Positions 1-8,513 of a stretch of 64,000 bases of DNA are shown here, in pieces. Made by a program: the position numbers and the translations under genes. The DNA comes from Planctomycetota bacterium. GTDB lineage: Bacteria; Planctomycetota; UBA8108; UBA1146. Location: positions 121,403-185,402 of the forward strand of contig JADHSM010000005.1 in the NCBI GenBank assembly GCA_016776905.1, in the 5' to 3' direction. Each line of letters starts with the position of its first letter. The stretch's first letter is position 1. A model generated the notes under the pieces. That model saw nothing but the letters and a program-made list of their open reading frames with translations, was not told the DNA's origin and did no database searches.

Positions 1-933
1 AACGAAGCCTACTACCTAGAAGCAGAACGAGCCTGTGATCAGATTCCCGCAAGTGCCTCCGAGGATGAACTCGCAGATGCATCTGACGATATTATCTCAT
101 GGGCTGTCGAGGTTTTGCTCAAGGATGGGCGATACATCGATTCTTCAGGATCGAATGCGGTTCCCGGAAAAACCGGCCGGGCCAAATCCCCTCGAAATCG
201 CCGCCGCCGCGGAGGAAGATCAGGCCGCCCTCAACGATCACCAGAAGCAACAGAGGTCGCGCCTACCGCTGTGATGGTCAGGGATTCCAATGCAGGAATT
301 CCCGAAGACACTTTCGATATTGTCCTCAACGCCATCAAAACATTAATCAAAGGCAAAGAACTCGGAGATGAGGAACAGATCCCCGAGGCGGTCGAAACCG
401 TTTTCAGAGGTCGAACCGAAAAGAAACGAGCCCGGAAAAGCCCTCTCGAACTCTTCGAAGCTGAGGAAACAGAGACCTCAAAGCCGAAGCGGCGCCGACG
501 CAGCATCAAGCGTCAAGATGGATCCAAAGACAACCGCTCAGAAGAACAAAAGACCACCCGCAAGAAGTCTCGCCGTCGGAAAAAACCCACTGGAGAAGCA
601 GTTCAACGCAAAGATGCCAGTCAAGGTGAGAATGCAGCCACCAATCCAACCCGCAAGCGTCGCCGACGCAGACGTAAACCTGCAAACCCGGAAAATCGTG
701 ATTCCCAGGCAACCTCAACCTCTGCCGGTAACAAGCCTGCGGCTCGCAGACCCAAACAACGGCCAGCAGGGTCGAGCACACAAAAAGCCAATCCCGATTC
801 CGCCCACTCTTCAGCAGCCCCACAGGGCGATGGAGCACCAGGCGCGGTCAAGAAAAAGCGACGCAGAAGACGTCGCAGAAAACCTGCGGGTGACGGAAGC
901 TCAGCCCCGAAACCCTCTGGTAGCGACAGTTAG
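1..933 (+). CDS. Highly basic low-complexity protein, 5' end missing
   Basis: The frame is open from the first base of the window, so the true start lies upstream; 310 codons are visible. The first 60 residues are ordinary and acidic-to-mixed. Residues about 65-75 and most of the second half are dense Arg/Lys blocks separated by Ser/Pro/Ala/Gln spacers. A short ordered-looking stretch (about residues 95-135, IPEDTFDIVLNAIK...) sits between the basic parts. Such tails usually bind nucleic acid or ribosomes, but no named domain is recognisable and the informative N-terminus may be outside the window. The gene ends at TAG. The next 100 bases hold a hexanucleotide repeat in another frame. Confidence 0.6.
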   Translation, partial: NEAYYLEAERACDQIPASASEDELADASDDIISWAVEVLLKDGRYIDSSGSNAVPGKTGRAKSPRNRRRRGGRSGRPQRSPEATEVAPTAVMVRDSNAGIPEDTFDIVLNAIKTLIKGKELGDEEQIPEAVETVFRGRTEKKRARKSPLELFEAEETETSKPKRRRRSIKRQDGSKDNRSEEQKTTRKKSRRRKKPTGEAVQRKDASQGENAATNPTRKRRRRRRKPANPENRDSQATSTSAGNKPAARRPKQRPAGSSTQKANPDSAHSSAAPQGDGAPGAVKKKRRRRRRRKPAGDGSSAPKPSGSDS

Positions 934-965
934 CCGCCGCTGAATCTAGCGCGTCTGTCAATTCT

Positions 966-1025
966 TCCGCATCCGCATCCGCATCCACATCCGCATCCGC
1001 ATCCGCATCCACATCCGCATCCACA
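966..1025. repeat. Hexanucleotide tandem repeat (TCCGCA/TCCACA), 10 units
   Basis: Ten perfect 6-base units with a higher-order 24-base pattern: three TCCGCA then one TCCACA, twice, then TCCGCA, TCCACA. It begins 32 bases after the stop of the upstream basic protein. In the + frame at positions divisible by three it would encode alternating Ser-Ala/Ser-Thr up to a TGA at 1035-1037. On the minus strand it would encode Asp-Ala/Asp-Val repeats. No start codon with a ribosome site serves either frame. Confidence 0.85.
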
Positions 1026-1166
1026 TCGTGTGTGTGATTTCATTCATCTCGATGATAAATATGATTTTGTCGAGAGTCGTGCATAAGACAGCGCGATTCC
1101 TCGAACAGTTCAAACGCTACGAACTCTCCGAATATCTCGCCCATAACATTTGCGCTGAACCTTAGC

Positions 1167-2270
1167 CTAGAGGCGGCCAAATTTCGCGGCCACTTGAAGT
1201 ACTCTCAGTTCTTTACGAGGATCATTGGTCTCTATCGTCAATTTTCCTCGCAAAATCGGCTCTTTTCGATATTCCGTCAGAGTCAACTCAACCTTGTAGG
1301 TCTTGCCTGGCACAACCTCGACAACATCCACATCGAGAACTCCCTCAGGGAACCCATCTAGCGTCGCGTCCAATACTTTGAAATCGAGAGCCTCATCGAT
1401 GCTCTGCAATTGCACCACCTTGGTAATGACGCCGGGTGTATCTTCTTTCAAGAGTTTATCTGTATCTCGATTTCCAAACTGGATGACACTTTCTGGTCGC
1501 ACAAGAACTGCATCCAGATGGAAGATTTCAACATATCTTCCGACAACAACACTTCGCCCATCTTTCACTTCAATCATTAAATCGAGCGGATCCTTGATGG
1601 TTCTAGCATTCGCTGAAGGCGGGACCGTAATTTCAACGAGATACTCGCCATCTTTTGTCACTTCTTGAAAGTCAGTGATTTCAAATTCGCCATTTCGAGA
1701 TCGCGCGCCAAGGACATTGAATCCCAGATTAGTAGTCGCCAACAATCGAACATTTGCCTTCTTCGTTTCACTGAACAAACCACTGATCCGAATCGGATTT
1801 GGATTTGTCTTAAAGAGGCTCGTTATCTTTGTCTTGAAGATAAATCTTATCTTTGATTGTTCAGGATCATTATTTTCTAGAGTGATTCCTTTTCGAGTAT
1901 CACCCGGCGCAATCTTCTTGCTATCGATCTCAAACTTCACTGTACCTATGGCACCCGGTTTCAGAGTTCTTGGAAAATCTATCATTTTGGTGCACCCGCA
2001 ACTTGGAATAGCCCGCCAAATATTGAGAACAGCATCACCTTCATTTTTTATTCTAAATTCTTTTTCAATAACCTCGCCCTGGAGGAGTTCGCCGTAATCC
2101 ACTTCAGTTTCAAGCAATACGATACGAGGACCATCTGGGAGCGTTGGCTCCGCTGTAGTCATCTCTGCAAGACTCACATCAGAGGAAAAGGCCTGTGAAA
2201 GAACCAAGAGAAACCCAAGTATTCCCAATATGGAGGTAAACACAGGAGCGGATTGTTGGTATTGAGTCAT
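1167..2270 (-). CDS. DUF1573 domain protein, exported
   Basis: A 367-residue exported protein. Residues 1-31 form a signal peptide (hydrophobic core around FLLVLSQAF). Residues about 50-155 match the DUF1573 immunoglobulin-like domain: a VDYGELLQGE opening, the EFRIKNEGDAVLNI strand, the conserved SCGCT cysteine pair, and the KPGAIGTVKFEID and NNDPEQ stretches. The rest looks like further beta-sandwich domains, ending in an ETNDPRKE strand typical of these repeats. The ATG at 2270 is preferred to the TTG at 2273; AAAGGA lies upstream. It is divergent from the PDZ/toroid gene at 2356 across about 85 bases, so the two may share a control region. The biological role of DUF1573 is not established. 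Confidence 0.85.
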   Translation of the reverse strand: MTQYQQSAPVFTSILGILGFLLVLSQAFSSDVSLAEMTTAEPTLPDGPRIVLLETEVDYGELLQGEVIEKEFRIKNEGDAVLNIWRAIPSCGCTKMIDFPRTLKPGAIGTVKFEIDSKKIAPGDTRKGITLENNDPEQSKIRFIFKTKITSLFKTNPNPIRISGLFSETKKANVRLLATTNLGFNVLGARSRNGEFEITDFQEVTKDGEYLVEITVPPSANARTIKDPLDLMIEVKDGRSVVVGRYVEIFHLDAVLVRPESVIQFGNRDTDKLLKEDTPGVITKVVQLQSIDEALDFKVLDATLDGFPEGVLDVDVVEVVPGKTYKVELTLTEYRKEPILRGKLTIETNDPRKELRVLQVAAKFGRL

Positions 2271-2355
2271 CAACGGGATTCCTTTCGGCGGTTCTCTAGT
2301 ATTAAACTGGGTTACGGGCTTGAACGTCTACAGGAAATCATGAGAGGACACCATC

Positions 2356-3765
2356 GTGAAGATGACTCGCTTAAAAATCGCTCTGCGAAAGTGGTCCAGT
2401 GTCGTAATCGTGTCATATCTCTTAGTACCCAGCTTGCTGGGAGCCTCGGAACGTTTTCCTCTAGGTATTCTAGGTGCACATGGGGAAGTAGAACCGGGAA
2501 GCTCTCTAATTACGATCGTGTCGATCCAGAAAGGGTCCCCAGCAGATCAAGCCGCTCTGCAGCTGAATGATCGTATTTCCGGTATTGCCGGGACTCCCTT
2601 CAATCCTCATACAAAAAAGGTAGATGATGGCGGATCTGGTCCCCAAAAAAGTTTGGGCGAATTTCTCGATCTCACCGCTTCAAAGACCTCGTCTGACGAT
2701 CGGAAATTTCAGCTCGATATTTTCAGGGGCGAAGAAGAAAAAAACCTAGCCCTTCAAATCACCTGTCAATTACCCATGAGACCACGAGTTCTCGAATCTG
2801 AGGGAAAAAAACAACTACAAACGCAAGCAGCGAATCAATTGGGGAAAACCATCTCTCCCAAAGGGTACTGGGATTCACCTGTCGGACTTACGGGGGACAG
2901 AGTTCTTACCGCTTGGGCAACTGTCGCCCTGATCGCCTCAGGGCGTCAGCAAGATCTTGCAGTCGCAGAGATCGCCCACCGATGGCTCACGGGTCCTCAG
3001 CAACAATCGTGGATCCCTGACAATCCTCTCGAAAAAGGGCCCGACAATCTTGGTAACTGGGCCATTACATCTACCGTCATTGCGCTTGTTGAGTATTGCG
3101 GGGGAAATCCTGACAAGGATCTCCAAACAGTTCTTGAAAGAAACTGCAATGCTTTGAAATCTCGTATGGACCCCACGGGGTTGTTTGGCCATGACGTGGT
3201 GCCGGGTTACAACAAAAAAGGGTTCAACGTCATCAATACTCTTTCGCATTTAGCATGGGCCATGGGAGAGAAAGCAAAGATTCCTATCGACAATAAAATC
3301 TGGGATTTAAGCATCGAGCAAATCCGCAGATCGATAGACCCCAATGGTGGTGTGCGTTACTGGACTTTGAAAAACACAGGCACTGGCGATGCGTCTCTGA
3401 GGACATCTTCCATGGCCCTCGCGTTGGGACTCAGGAAATCCGACGAAAAAATGCTCGATCGTTTGTCTTCTTATTTGGACCAATACAATTCCAGGACCCG
3501 CGAAGCGCATGCCGTTGGATCTCTTGGGATGATTCTTGCCCCCGCCGCACTATGGAGACACGACAAAGAAGCCTACCAACGATTCGTTTCCGAATGGCGT
3601 TGGTACCTGGCATTGATGCAAGATCATAAAGGAGAAATCCACTATATCGGAGGCAAGGGAAACAACGGTGGAGACAGCTATCTCGGGAAAAACCGCATCG
3701 CCTGCATCATCGCTCTCATGATTCTATCCCCTCCAGATGAAAAACTAATTCTCTTTAAGAAGTAA
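2356..3765 (+). CDS. Exported PDZ plus alpha-toroid (DUF6288-like) protein
   Basis: A 469-residue protein with a signal peptide (residues 1-29, ending near LLGAS). A PDZ-like region follows at about 45-125 (ITIVSIQKGSPADQAALQLNDRISGIAGTPF), where the SPADQAALQ...D.I segment is the usual PDZ core. Residues 165-465 are a helical region with GYWDSP, W-rich and H-rich repeats that resembles the prenyltransferase/squalene-cyclase alpha-alpha toroid. This arrangement is like the DUF6288 family seen in Planctomycetota and Verrucomicrobiota; that name is from memory, not a search. GTG at 2356 was chosen because GAGAGGA lies seven bases upstream; an ATG follows two codons later. Enzymatic activity is unknown. 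Confidence 0.7.
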   Translation: MKMTRLKIALRKWSSVVIVSYLLVPSLLGASERFPLGILGAHGEVEPGSSLITIVSIQKGSPADQAALQLNDRISGIAGTPFNPHTKKVDDGGSGPQKSLGEFLDLTASKTSSDDRKFQLDIFRGEEEKNLALQITCQLPMRPRVLESEGKKQLQTQAANQLGKTISPKGYWDSPVGLTGDRVLTAWATVALIASGRQQDLAVAEIAHRWLTGPQQQSWIPDNPLEKGPDNLGNWAITSTVIALVEYCGGNPDKDLQTVLERNCNALKSRMDPTGLFGHDVVPGYNKKGFNVINTLSHLAWAMGEKAKIPIDNKIWDLSIEQIRRSIDPNGGVRYWTLKNTGTGDASLRTSSMALALGLRKSDEKMLDRLSSYLDQYNSRTREAHAVGSLGMILAPAALWRHDKEAYQRFVSEWRWYLALMQDHKGEIHYIGGKGNNGGDSYLGKNRIACIIALMILSPPDEKLILFKK

Positions 3766-3845
3766 GCTCACGATCTATTTGCGGCCATTAGTTGGCTCCT
3801 CTCCGAGACCAAGACTTCCCGGTCGAGGAGTAAGGGCGATCACGC

Positions 3846-3851
3846 TATAAT
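3846..3851 (+). promoter_or_regulatory. Perfect TATAAT -10 hexamer next to a start codon
   Basis: A consensus -10 hexamer ends six bases before the ATG of the cohesin/dockerin-like gene. A transcript starting about seven bases downstream would begin at or next to the ATG, that is, be leaderless. No good ribosome site precedes this ATG, which fits. No convincing -35 is visible at the expected spacing, so the call is tentative. Confidence 0.3.
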
Positions 3852-3857
3852 CAGCAT

Positions 3858-4604
3858 ATGAATAGAATCTATTGCCTTATCGCGATACTGCTCACCATGA
3901 CCACCGTCACTGCGGATTTAGTCTCCGCCCAAACGCCCATTTATATTGAAGCGGGATCGGTCATCTGGGATCCAGCAACGAACGAAGGCACATTCCCGGT
4001 CTACATGACAAGCACTGTCGCCATCGCAGGATTTCAATTTGATGTCGTCTTTGATTCACCGACAGGGATCCTCTCAGCAGCCAGCGGCGGACTTGCAGAA
4101 ACCTATGGCTATGACATCGGTTCAGGAAGCGTGACGGTTCTCGGATTTTCACTCACGTTGACAGAGATACCGCCGACACCCACTCTTGAAGTACTCGTGA
4201 ACATCACTATCACCACTACGACAGGGATTCCTGATTTCGGTAATATTTGTTTAGAAAACCCCGTCTTCTCAGATGTCACTGCAAATTCCGTCGGTGTGAC
4301 GATCGGCCCCTGTAGCAGCCTTGTTCCAACATTTCGACGCGGAGATTGCAACTTAGATACGACTTTTAATCTTGCAGATGTGATTTACCTGCTCGCTCAA
4401 TTATTTTCTGGGGGAGCTTTGGGAAGTTGTCAGGATTCCTGTGACTCTAACGATGATGGAAACACAAATATTGCCGACGCTGTGTATTCGCTAGCAGCTC
4501 TTTTCACCTCGGGCCCGCCACCCTTGAATCCAGGGCCGACAAATTGCGGCATTGATCCCACTCCAGATGGGCTTCAATGTGACTCTGGTACAAGCTGCCT
4601 CTAA
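3858..4604 (+). CDS. Secreted cohesin-like plus dockerin-like protein
   Basis: A 248-residue protein with a signal peptide (1-25, ...ADLVSAQ). Residues 28-155 form a beta-rich domain whose AIAGFQFDVVFD strand and alternating Thr/Val strands resemble the cohesin/carbohydrate-binding fold. Residues 159-248 are a dockerin-like module: RGDCNLD with a first EF-hand-type loop (D163, N165, D167, N171, D174 by spacing), then DSNDDGNTNIAD as a second loop, each followed by a short helix ending LF. The tail has CGIDPTPDG and ends CDSGTSCL. The same tail closes the proteins at 15022 and 57676. Likely exported and calcium-binding; any partner is unproven. Confidence 0.75.
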   Translation: MNRIYCLIAILLTMTTVTADLVSAQTPIYIEAGSVIWDPATNEGTFPVYMTSTVAIAGFQFDVVFDSPTGILSAASGGLAETYGYDIGSGSVTVLGFSLTLTEIPPTPTLEVLVNITITTTTGIPDFGNICLENPVFSDVTANSVGVTIGPCSSLVPTFRRGDCNLDTTFNLADVIYLLAQLFSGGALGSCQDSCDSNDDGNTNIADAVYSLAALFTSGPPPLNPGPTNCGIDPTPDGLQCDSGTSCL

Positions 4605-4611
4605 ATCCAAT

Positions 4612-5529
4612 TTACTCTGAACGAGGATGGGCCTCATAGGCCTCTTGCATTCCAGGCGCCCACCGAAATTGCGGGAGTCTAGACCGATTTAATCGTCGTA
4701 AATGATCTTCATCATTTCTATGAATCGGATGGACATATCGCCATTCAGCATCTCCGAAGATTTCTTCACAGAGATCTGCAACAGCGGGGTCGTACTCTCT
4801 CAACTCTTCGCGAGTATTCACATGATTATGCTGAGGATCGAACTCTCGATTCGTATCAAACCAACTTTGAACCGCTTCAGCCCAATACTCCATTCGATTG
4901 GTCGAAGCATACACACCCTCCCAAAGGCCTTTCTTCATCGCATTTTGATATGCCTTGTTCAGCCTGACATCAAATGAGGGATCAACTTCATTTAAGCCCA
5001 TCTCATGAATAGCATGCGCAAACTCATGAATGAGAATATTTTCAGTCGCGTATGGATCACCTTTCAAACCGAGAAGATTTTCTTCTCCACATGATACCGA
5101 TGGCCGGTGGCGAGTGGCTCCAAGACCACGAGCACGTCGATCCCAGTATTCAGGCGGTCTCAAATCTGAGTGCTCCGGAATATCAGTCGTCCACTCATCG
5201 TGAGCCATTACAGAAAATCGAGTTCCTTGCTCTGCCATCGAAGAAAGAACATCAGGCCTATGCCCCACCATTCGAATAATGAGTTCATGGGCCTCGATCA
5301 AAGCCTCCGGGATGACTCTGGAACTACCCACGACAGGTACACCTCCCGCATCCACATGCTGTTGATAAAAATCTGCAAGCTGAAACTCTTGGCGAACAAT
5401 CAAAGGGATCGGACTCGAGACTTCAACTGTCTTTCGTGGCGCAATAAAGATGCACCCACAAAAAAGCAATAAAACTCCTCCGGAAATCGACATTTTCAGC
5501 ATTGAGTTAATCTTCCTCAGCCGGGACAT
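4612..5529 (-). CDS. Lipoprotein with HExxH zinc-metallopeptidase motif
   Basis: Up to 305 residues. The N-terminus has a hydrophobic run ending LLFCGC, a lipobox, so the mature protein is probably a lipoprotein. The motif IHEFAHAIHEMG gives HExxH, and EYWAEAVQSWF about 50 residues later supplies the likely third zinc ligand (Glu), a gluzincin-type layout. The protein at 45710 shares this whole pattern (HELAHAWHH ... EYFAEGCESYF), so the two are paralogues. The start is uncertain: ATG 5529 overlaps the end of rmuC by 23 bases; ATG 5502 lies inside this frame just after the rmuC stop and still keeps the lipobox. The substrate is unknown. Confidence 0.7.
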   Translation of the reverse strand: MSRLRKINSMLKMSISGGVLLLFCGCIFIAPRKTVEVSSPIPLIVRQEFQLADFYQQHVDAGGVPVVGSSRVIPEALIEAHELIIRMVGHRPDVLSSMAEQGTRFSVMAHDEWTTDIPEHSDLRPPEYWDRRARGLGATRHRPSVSCGEENLLGLKGDPYATENILIHEFAHAIHEMGLNEVDPSFDVRLNKAYQNAMKKGLWEGVYASTNRMEYWAEAVQSWFDTNREFDPQHNHVNTREELREYDPAVADLCEEIFGDAEWRYVHPIHRNDEDHLRRLNRSRLPQFRWAPGMQEAYEAHPRSE

Positions 5530-6862
5530 GATCTATCACTTCAGAATCGATCGAAGTCGGATCGACAAGTTCAGGGCTCATACTACGAGCCACTCCATCT
5601 AATGACTTAAGACTATCTAGCTGATCGCCCCCTGCTTTGGCAGTGAGGTTTTCGATAGTTCTAGCTTTCGGAATTACACGACCTTCAAAAGAACCCACTG
5701 CATCGTTATATGTCTTCACAGCTCTGTTTAAGTTGATCCCAACTTTACCCATGTGCTCGCAAAACTTTTTGAGTCGATCATGGAGCTGAGATGCTTCCTC
5801 CCCGATTTTCTGGGCATTTTCAGCCAATCTCTCCTGCTGCCAGTAAATAGCCACAGTCTTCAATAACGCGATCAAAGTCACAGGCGTTGTGATCAAAATC
5901 TTCTTCTTGATCGCTTCTTCTTGGAGATCTGGCTGTGCTGCAAACGCTGCCGCAGCAACGCTTTCAATCGGAATAAACATCACTGTGAAATCAACACGTC
6001 CGCCGACCTGCCCTGGGTAATCTCGTTTAGCAAGTTCAATCATAGTCGCGCGAACAGTCTTACCATGAGCCACGAACCAACGATCTCGTTCTTCTGGGTC
6101 ATTACTCTCGATCGCCCTCTCGTAATCAGAGTAGGGAACCTTTGCATCGATAGGAATTTTTCCTTCACCCGGAACACGAACTACTAGGTCAGGGCGCTTA
6201 TCACCGGAATCTTGATCTTGGCGGACGAAATCGCAATGCTCCGTCATCCCCGCCATTTCACAAATGTTCTCCAATGCCATCTCGCCCCACTTACCTCGTT
6301 TCTGACTCGACCCTTTAAGGGCAGTAGAAAGAGACCGGGCTTCTTCGCCAACTTTCAGAGTCTGATCTGATAACTGCTTCACATGCTCATTGAGAGAAGT
6401 GAATGCTTCAGTTCTGGATTTTTCTATTGTTTGATGCTGATCTTGGAATCGTTCCATCTGATCTTTAAATAGTAAAAATTGTTTCTCAATTGACTCATGT
6501 CTTTTTTCTAATTCCGAAACATGCTTCTCTTCAGATGCGCCGAGTCTTTGTTCTGCATGATCTAGGAATTGTTTTCGATTTTTCTCCAACTGCTCCGCAG
6601 AGAATGCCTGGAAGGTTTCTTTTAAGGATTGGCGATCTTCTTGAACTTGACGGAGTTGATCTTTGGAAGCATCTCTCTCCGCTTCTGTTCGAGCGAGAGA
6701 TTCTCTGGCTTCTCGAGATTCAGAAATATGCTTTTCTGTCAAAGCCTCTTGCTGTTCCAAATTATTTCGGAGGTCACCGATGCTGCGGCGAGAGAAAACC
6801 ACTCCCAAGGCAAAACCAATGATGCTTCCCACGATGACAATGAATGGCCAATATTGTTCCAT
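5507..6862 (-). CDS. rmuC: DNA recombination protein RmuC family
   Basis: A 451-residue protein with the standard RmuC plan: an N-terminal membrane anchor (about 6-25), a long coiled coil (30-180, many Glu/Gln/Arg heptads), then the nuclease-like RmuC domain (about 190-410). Diagnostic stretches are KWGEMALENI, RPDLVVRVPGEGKIPIDAKVPYSDYE, FIPIESVAAAAF, KKKILITTPVTLIALL and the terminal IPKARTIENL. RmuC limits DNA inversions in E. coli and is thought to act on DNA at the membrane. The predicted catalytic-looking D-x-K (DAKVP) is present. The stop overlaps the possible start of the downstream lipoprotein gene, suggesting co-transcription. Confidence 0.93.
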   Translation of the reverse strand: MEQYWPFIVIVGSIIGFALGVVFSRRSIGDLRNNLEQQEALTEKHISESREARESLARTEAERDASKDQLRQVQEDRQSLKETFQAFSAEQLEKNRKQFLDHAEQRLGASEEKHVSELEKRHESIEKQFLLFKDQMERFQDQHQTIEKSRTEAFTSLNEHVKQLSDQTLKVGEEARSLSTALKGSSQKRGKWGEMALENICEMAGMTEHCDFVRQDQDSGDKRPDLVVRVPGEGKIPIDAKVPYSDYERAIESNDPEERDRWFVAHGKTVRATMIELAKRDYPGQVGGRVDFTVMFIPIESVAAAAFAAQPDLQEEAIKKKILITTPVTLIALLKTVAIYWQQERLAENAQKIGEEASQLHDRLKKFCEHMGKVGINLNRAVKTYNDAVGSFEGRVIPKARTIENLTAKAGGDQLDSLKSLDGVARSMSPELVDPTSIDSEVIDHVPAEED

Positions 6863-7011
6863 TATTCCGCTTTCCCATATTCAATCTCAAACTCGCCGTC
6901 TTTTATCAGGATATAGGGAGATAGCGAGCGGAGCCACACTGCGAGAAGATGTCATTCCATTTATGGCTGAGAAGAACTGAATATAAGACAAATAAGCACT
7001 CCATAAGGAGT

Positions 7012-7449
7012 TCAAGAGCTTCGAGCCGCCTGGATAGCTCTTTTCGTCGCATCTTGGAAAGCCGCCATCAATGCGCCCGTAGATACTCCGATCATCAATG
7101 CGCCATTGACTGCTTCCAAAGGTCCTAGAAGTTTGTGCTTTGCAGACATCACTACATCCCCGTATCCCAGCGTGGCGAAATTTACAGAAGAGTGATAAAA
7201 AGCCATTTCGAAATCTTGGAACTCACCTAAGAAAACATAAAGTTCTGCCCATACCGCTATTTGAATAATGTTGCCGGCCAACAACAACATCATCACTGCT
7301 TGCATACTGGCGATTCCTGTCCAAATTGATGGCGACTTCAATCTTTGATTACGTCGACGATAAAAACGGAAAACCCAAATCAAAACAGTGAGCTGAAGAA
7401 ACAGGCATACCATTATTGTGCCGAGTCCAAGAACCAAATTTGTTAGCAT
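7012..7449 (-). CDS. Small potassium-channel-like membrane protein
   Basis: 145 residues with three hydrophobic segments (about 3-27, 45-72, 107-131). Between the last two lies a pore-loop-like stretch containing TLGYGD (residues 93-98), matching the K+ selectivity filter signature T-x-G-Y-G-D of the two-TM ion-channel family. No cytoplasmic RCK/TrkA domain follows, so it looks like a bare pore. Its ATG overlaps the end of the DUF2955 gene by seven bases, which makes it the last gene of the efflux operon and probably translationally coupled. It could be a K+ leak pathway or an associated subunit. Ion specificity is inferred from the filter only. Confidence 0.75.
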   Translation of the reverse strand: MLTNLVLGLGTIMVCLFLQLTVLIWVFRFYRRRNQRLKSPSIWTGIASMQAVMMLLLAGNIIQIAVWAELYVFLGEFQDFEMAFYHSSVNFATLGYGDVVMSAKHKLLGPLEAVNGALMIGVSTGALMAAFQDATKRAIQAARSS

Positions 7450-8513
7450 GGCGCAGACTCCATTCTCTTTTTATTGGCATTATTGTTTCCATAAAAGAAA
7501 TCCAAAATGTATACGGCAAACCAAGCGTATAACGCCACAACGATAAACAAACTGATACGAGTGACAAAGGCTTGATACACATCGTTACCATTTTCACTAT
7601 CCATGACCGCCGCTCCCAACAATATAATGAGATTCGACGTAACACTTTGCCAAAAAGACGCTGGAAAACGACTCTTTGATATTCCATAGATCTTGCTACC
7701 AAAGTAGGTGAAAAAAAGTAGTGCCCACAGAAAGAACATCCATAAATTAACGGCCAAGCCTAATAGCCACCAGAAGAGTACTGCAAAGCCCCCCCCCAGG
7801 ATTGTCGCCCCTAGCATTTCTCGCCCTGCTGATTTGACGTCAACAAGGGTGCTCTGCTGTCCTAGTGCGATCGATTTCAATACCAATGGTAAATAAAGCC
7901 CCGGGTTTATCAAAACCATGAAGTAAGAGGGCATCACGATGAGTGTCCCTCTCAGTGCTTTCCAATTTGATAATAAATCTAATTCCTTCACATCTTTTTC
8001 ACTCGAAGGAGAAACCGGGTCTTCAGGGAAAAATGGATAGACCAACCATTGGCATAAAATGACGACCGCAATACCTACAACAAAAGTTTCGATCACTAAG
8101 GTTGCCAACATCGAGCTGACGGATCCTGCAATCGACACCAATGCGATGCCTGTTGCCAAAAAGTGCCCGACAATATGTTTCCCTCGAACAACCGACAAAT
8201 AGAAACTGGCATACATGCCCAGTGCGACCATTAATATCGCCGCAAAAGGATAAAATTCGAGCCAAGGGATGAGAACCATCCCACTCGTCAATGTCGCCGC
8301 AATCGCTACGAGTAAAACGACTGACTTACCAAGTCCAGGAGGAGCAACGGGATTGATCGTCAACAATATGGCAAACATTGGCACAAGATAAGGCAACTGA
8401 AGTTTAAAAGCATAAGCACTGGCCAACGATAAGGCCGTCACCATGCTCAACCTGAAAGTACGCCGAACCTTGATATCCATATCACTCATTATTTTCTGTG
8501 ATTCCGAAATCAA
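7443..8513 (-). CDS. DUF2955 (FUSC/AaeB-like) membrane transporter subunit
   Basis: 356 residues, mostly hydrophobic, about eight to ten membrane segments in two halves separated by a polar stretch (about 168-190). The layout, together with an HlyD partner immediately upstream, fits the DUF2955/fusaric-acid-resistance-like family of inner-membrane efflux components. TTG at 8513 overlaps the HlyD stop (TTGA); an internal ATG at 8489 is an alternative start. The gene sits between the HlyD adaptor and the channel-like gene with overlaps on both sides, a sign of one tightly coupled transcript. The substrate is unknown; relatives export aromatic acids. Confidence 0.75.
   Translation of the reverse strand: MISESQKIMSDMDIKVRRTFRLSMVTALSLASAYAFKLQLPYLVPMFAILLTINPVAPPGLGKSVVLLVAIAATLTSGMVLIPWLEFYPFAAILMVALGMYASFYLSVVRGKHIVGHFLATGIALVSIAGSVSSMLATLVIETFVVGIAVVILCQWLVYPFFPEDPVSPSSEKDVKELDLLSNWKALRGTLIVMPSYFMVLINPGLYLPLVLKSIALGQQSTLVDVKSAGREMLGATILGGGFAVLFWWLLGLAVNLWMFFLWALLFFTYFGSKIYGISKSRFPASFWQSVTSNLIILLGAAVMDSENGNDVYQAFVTRISLFIVVALYAWFAVYILDFFYGNNNANKKRMESAPC

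Noticed and set aside
368..943. An alternative Arg/Pro-rich frame overlapping the first gene
   Set aside because: The frame open from base 1 is longer and continuous; the other frame's composition is what a shifted Arg/Lys-rich sequence gives.
966..1025. The hexamer array as a CRISPR
   Set aside because: Units are six bases and contiguous, without spacers; a simple tandem repeat.
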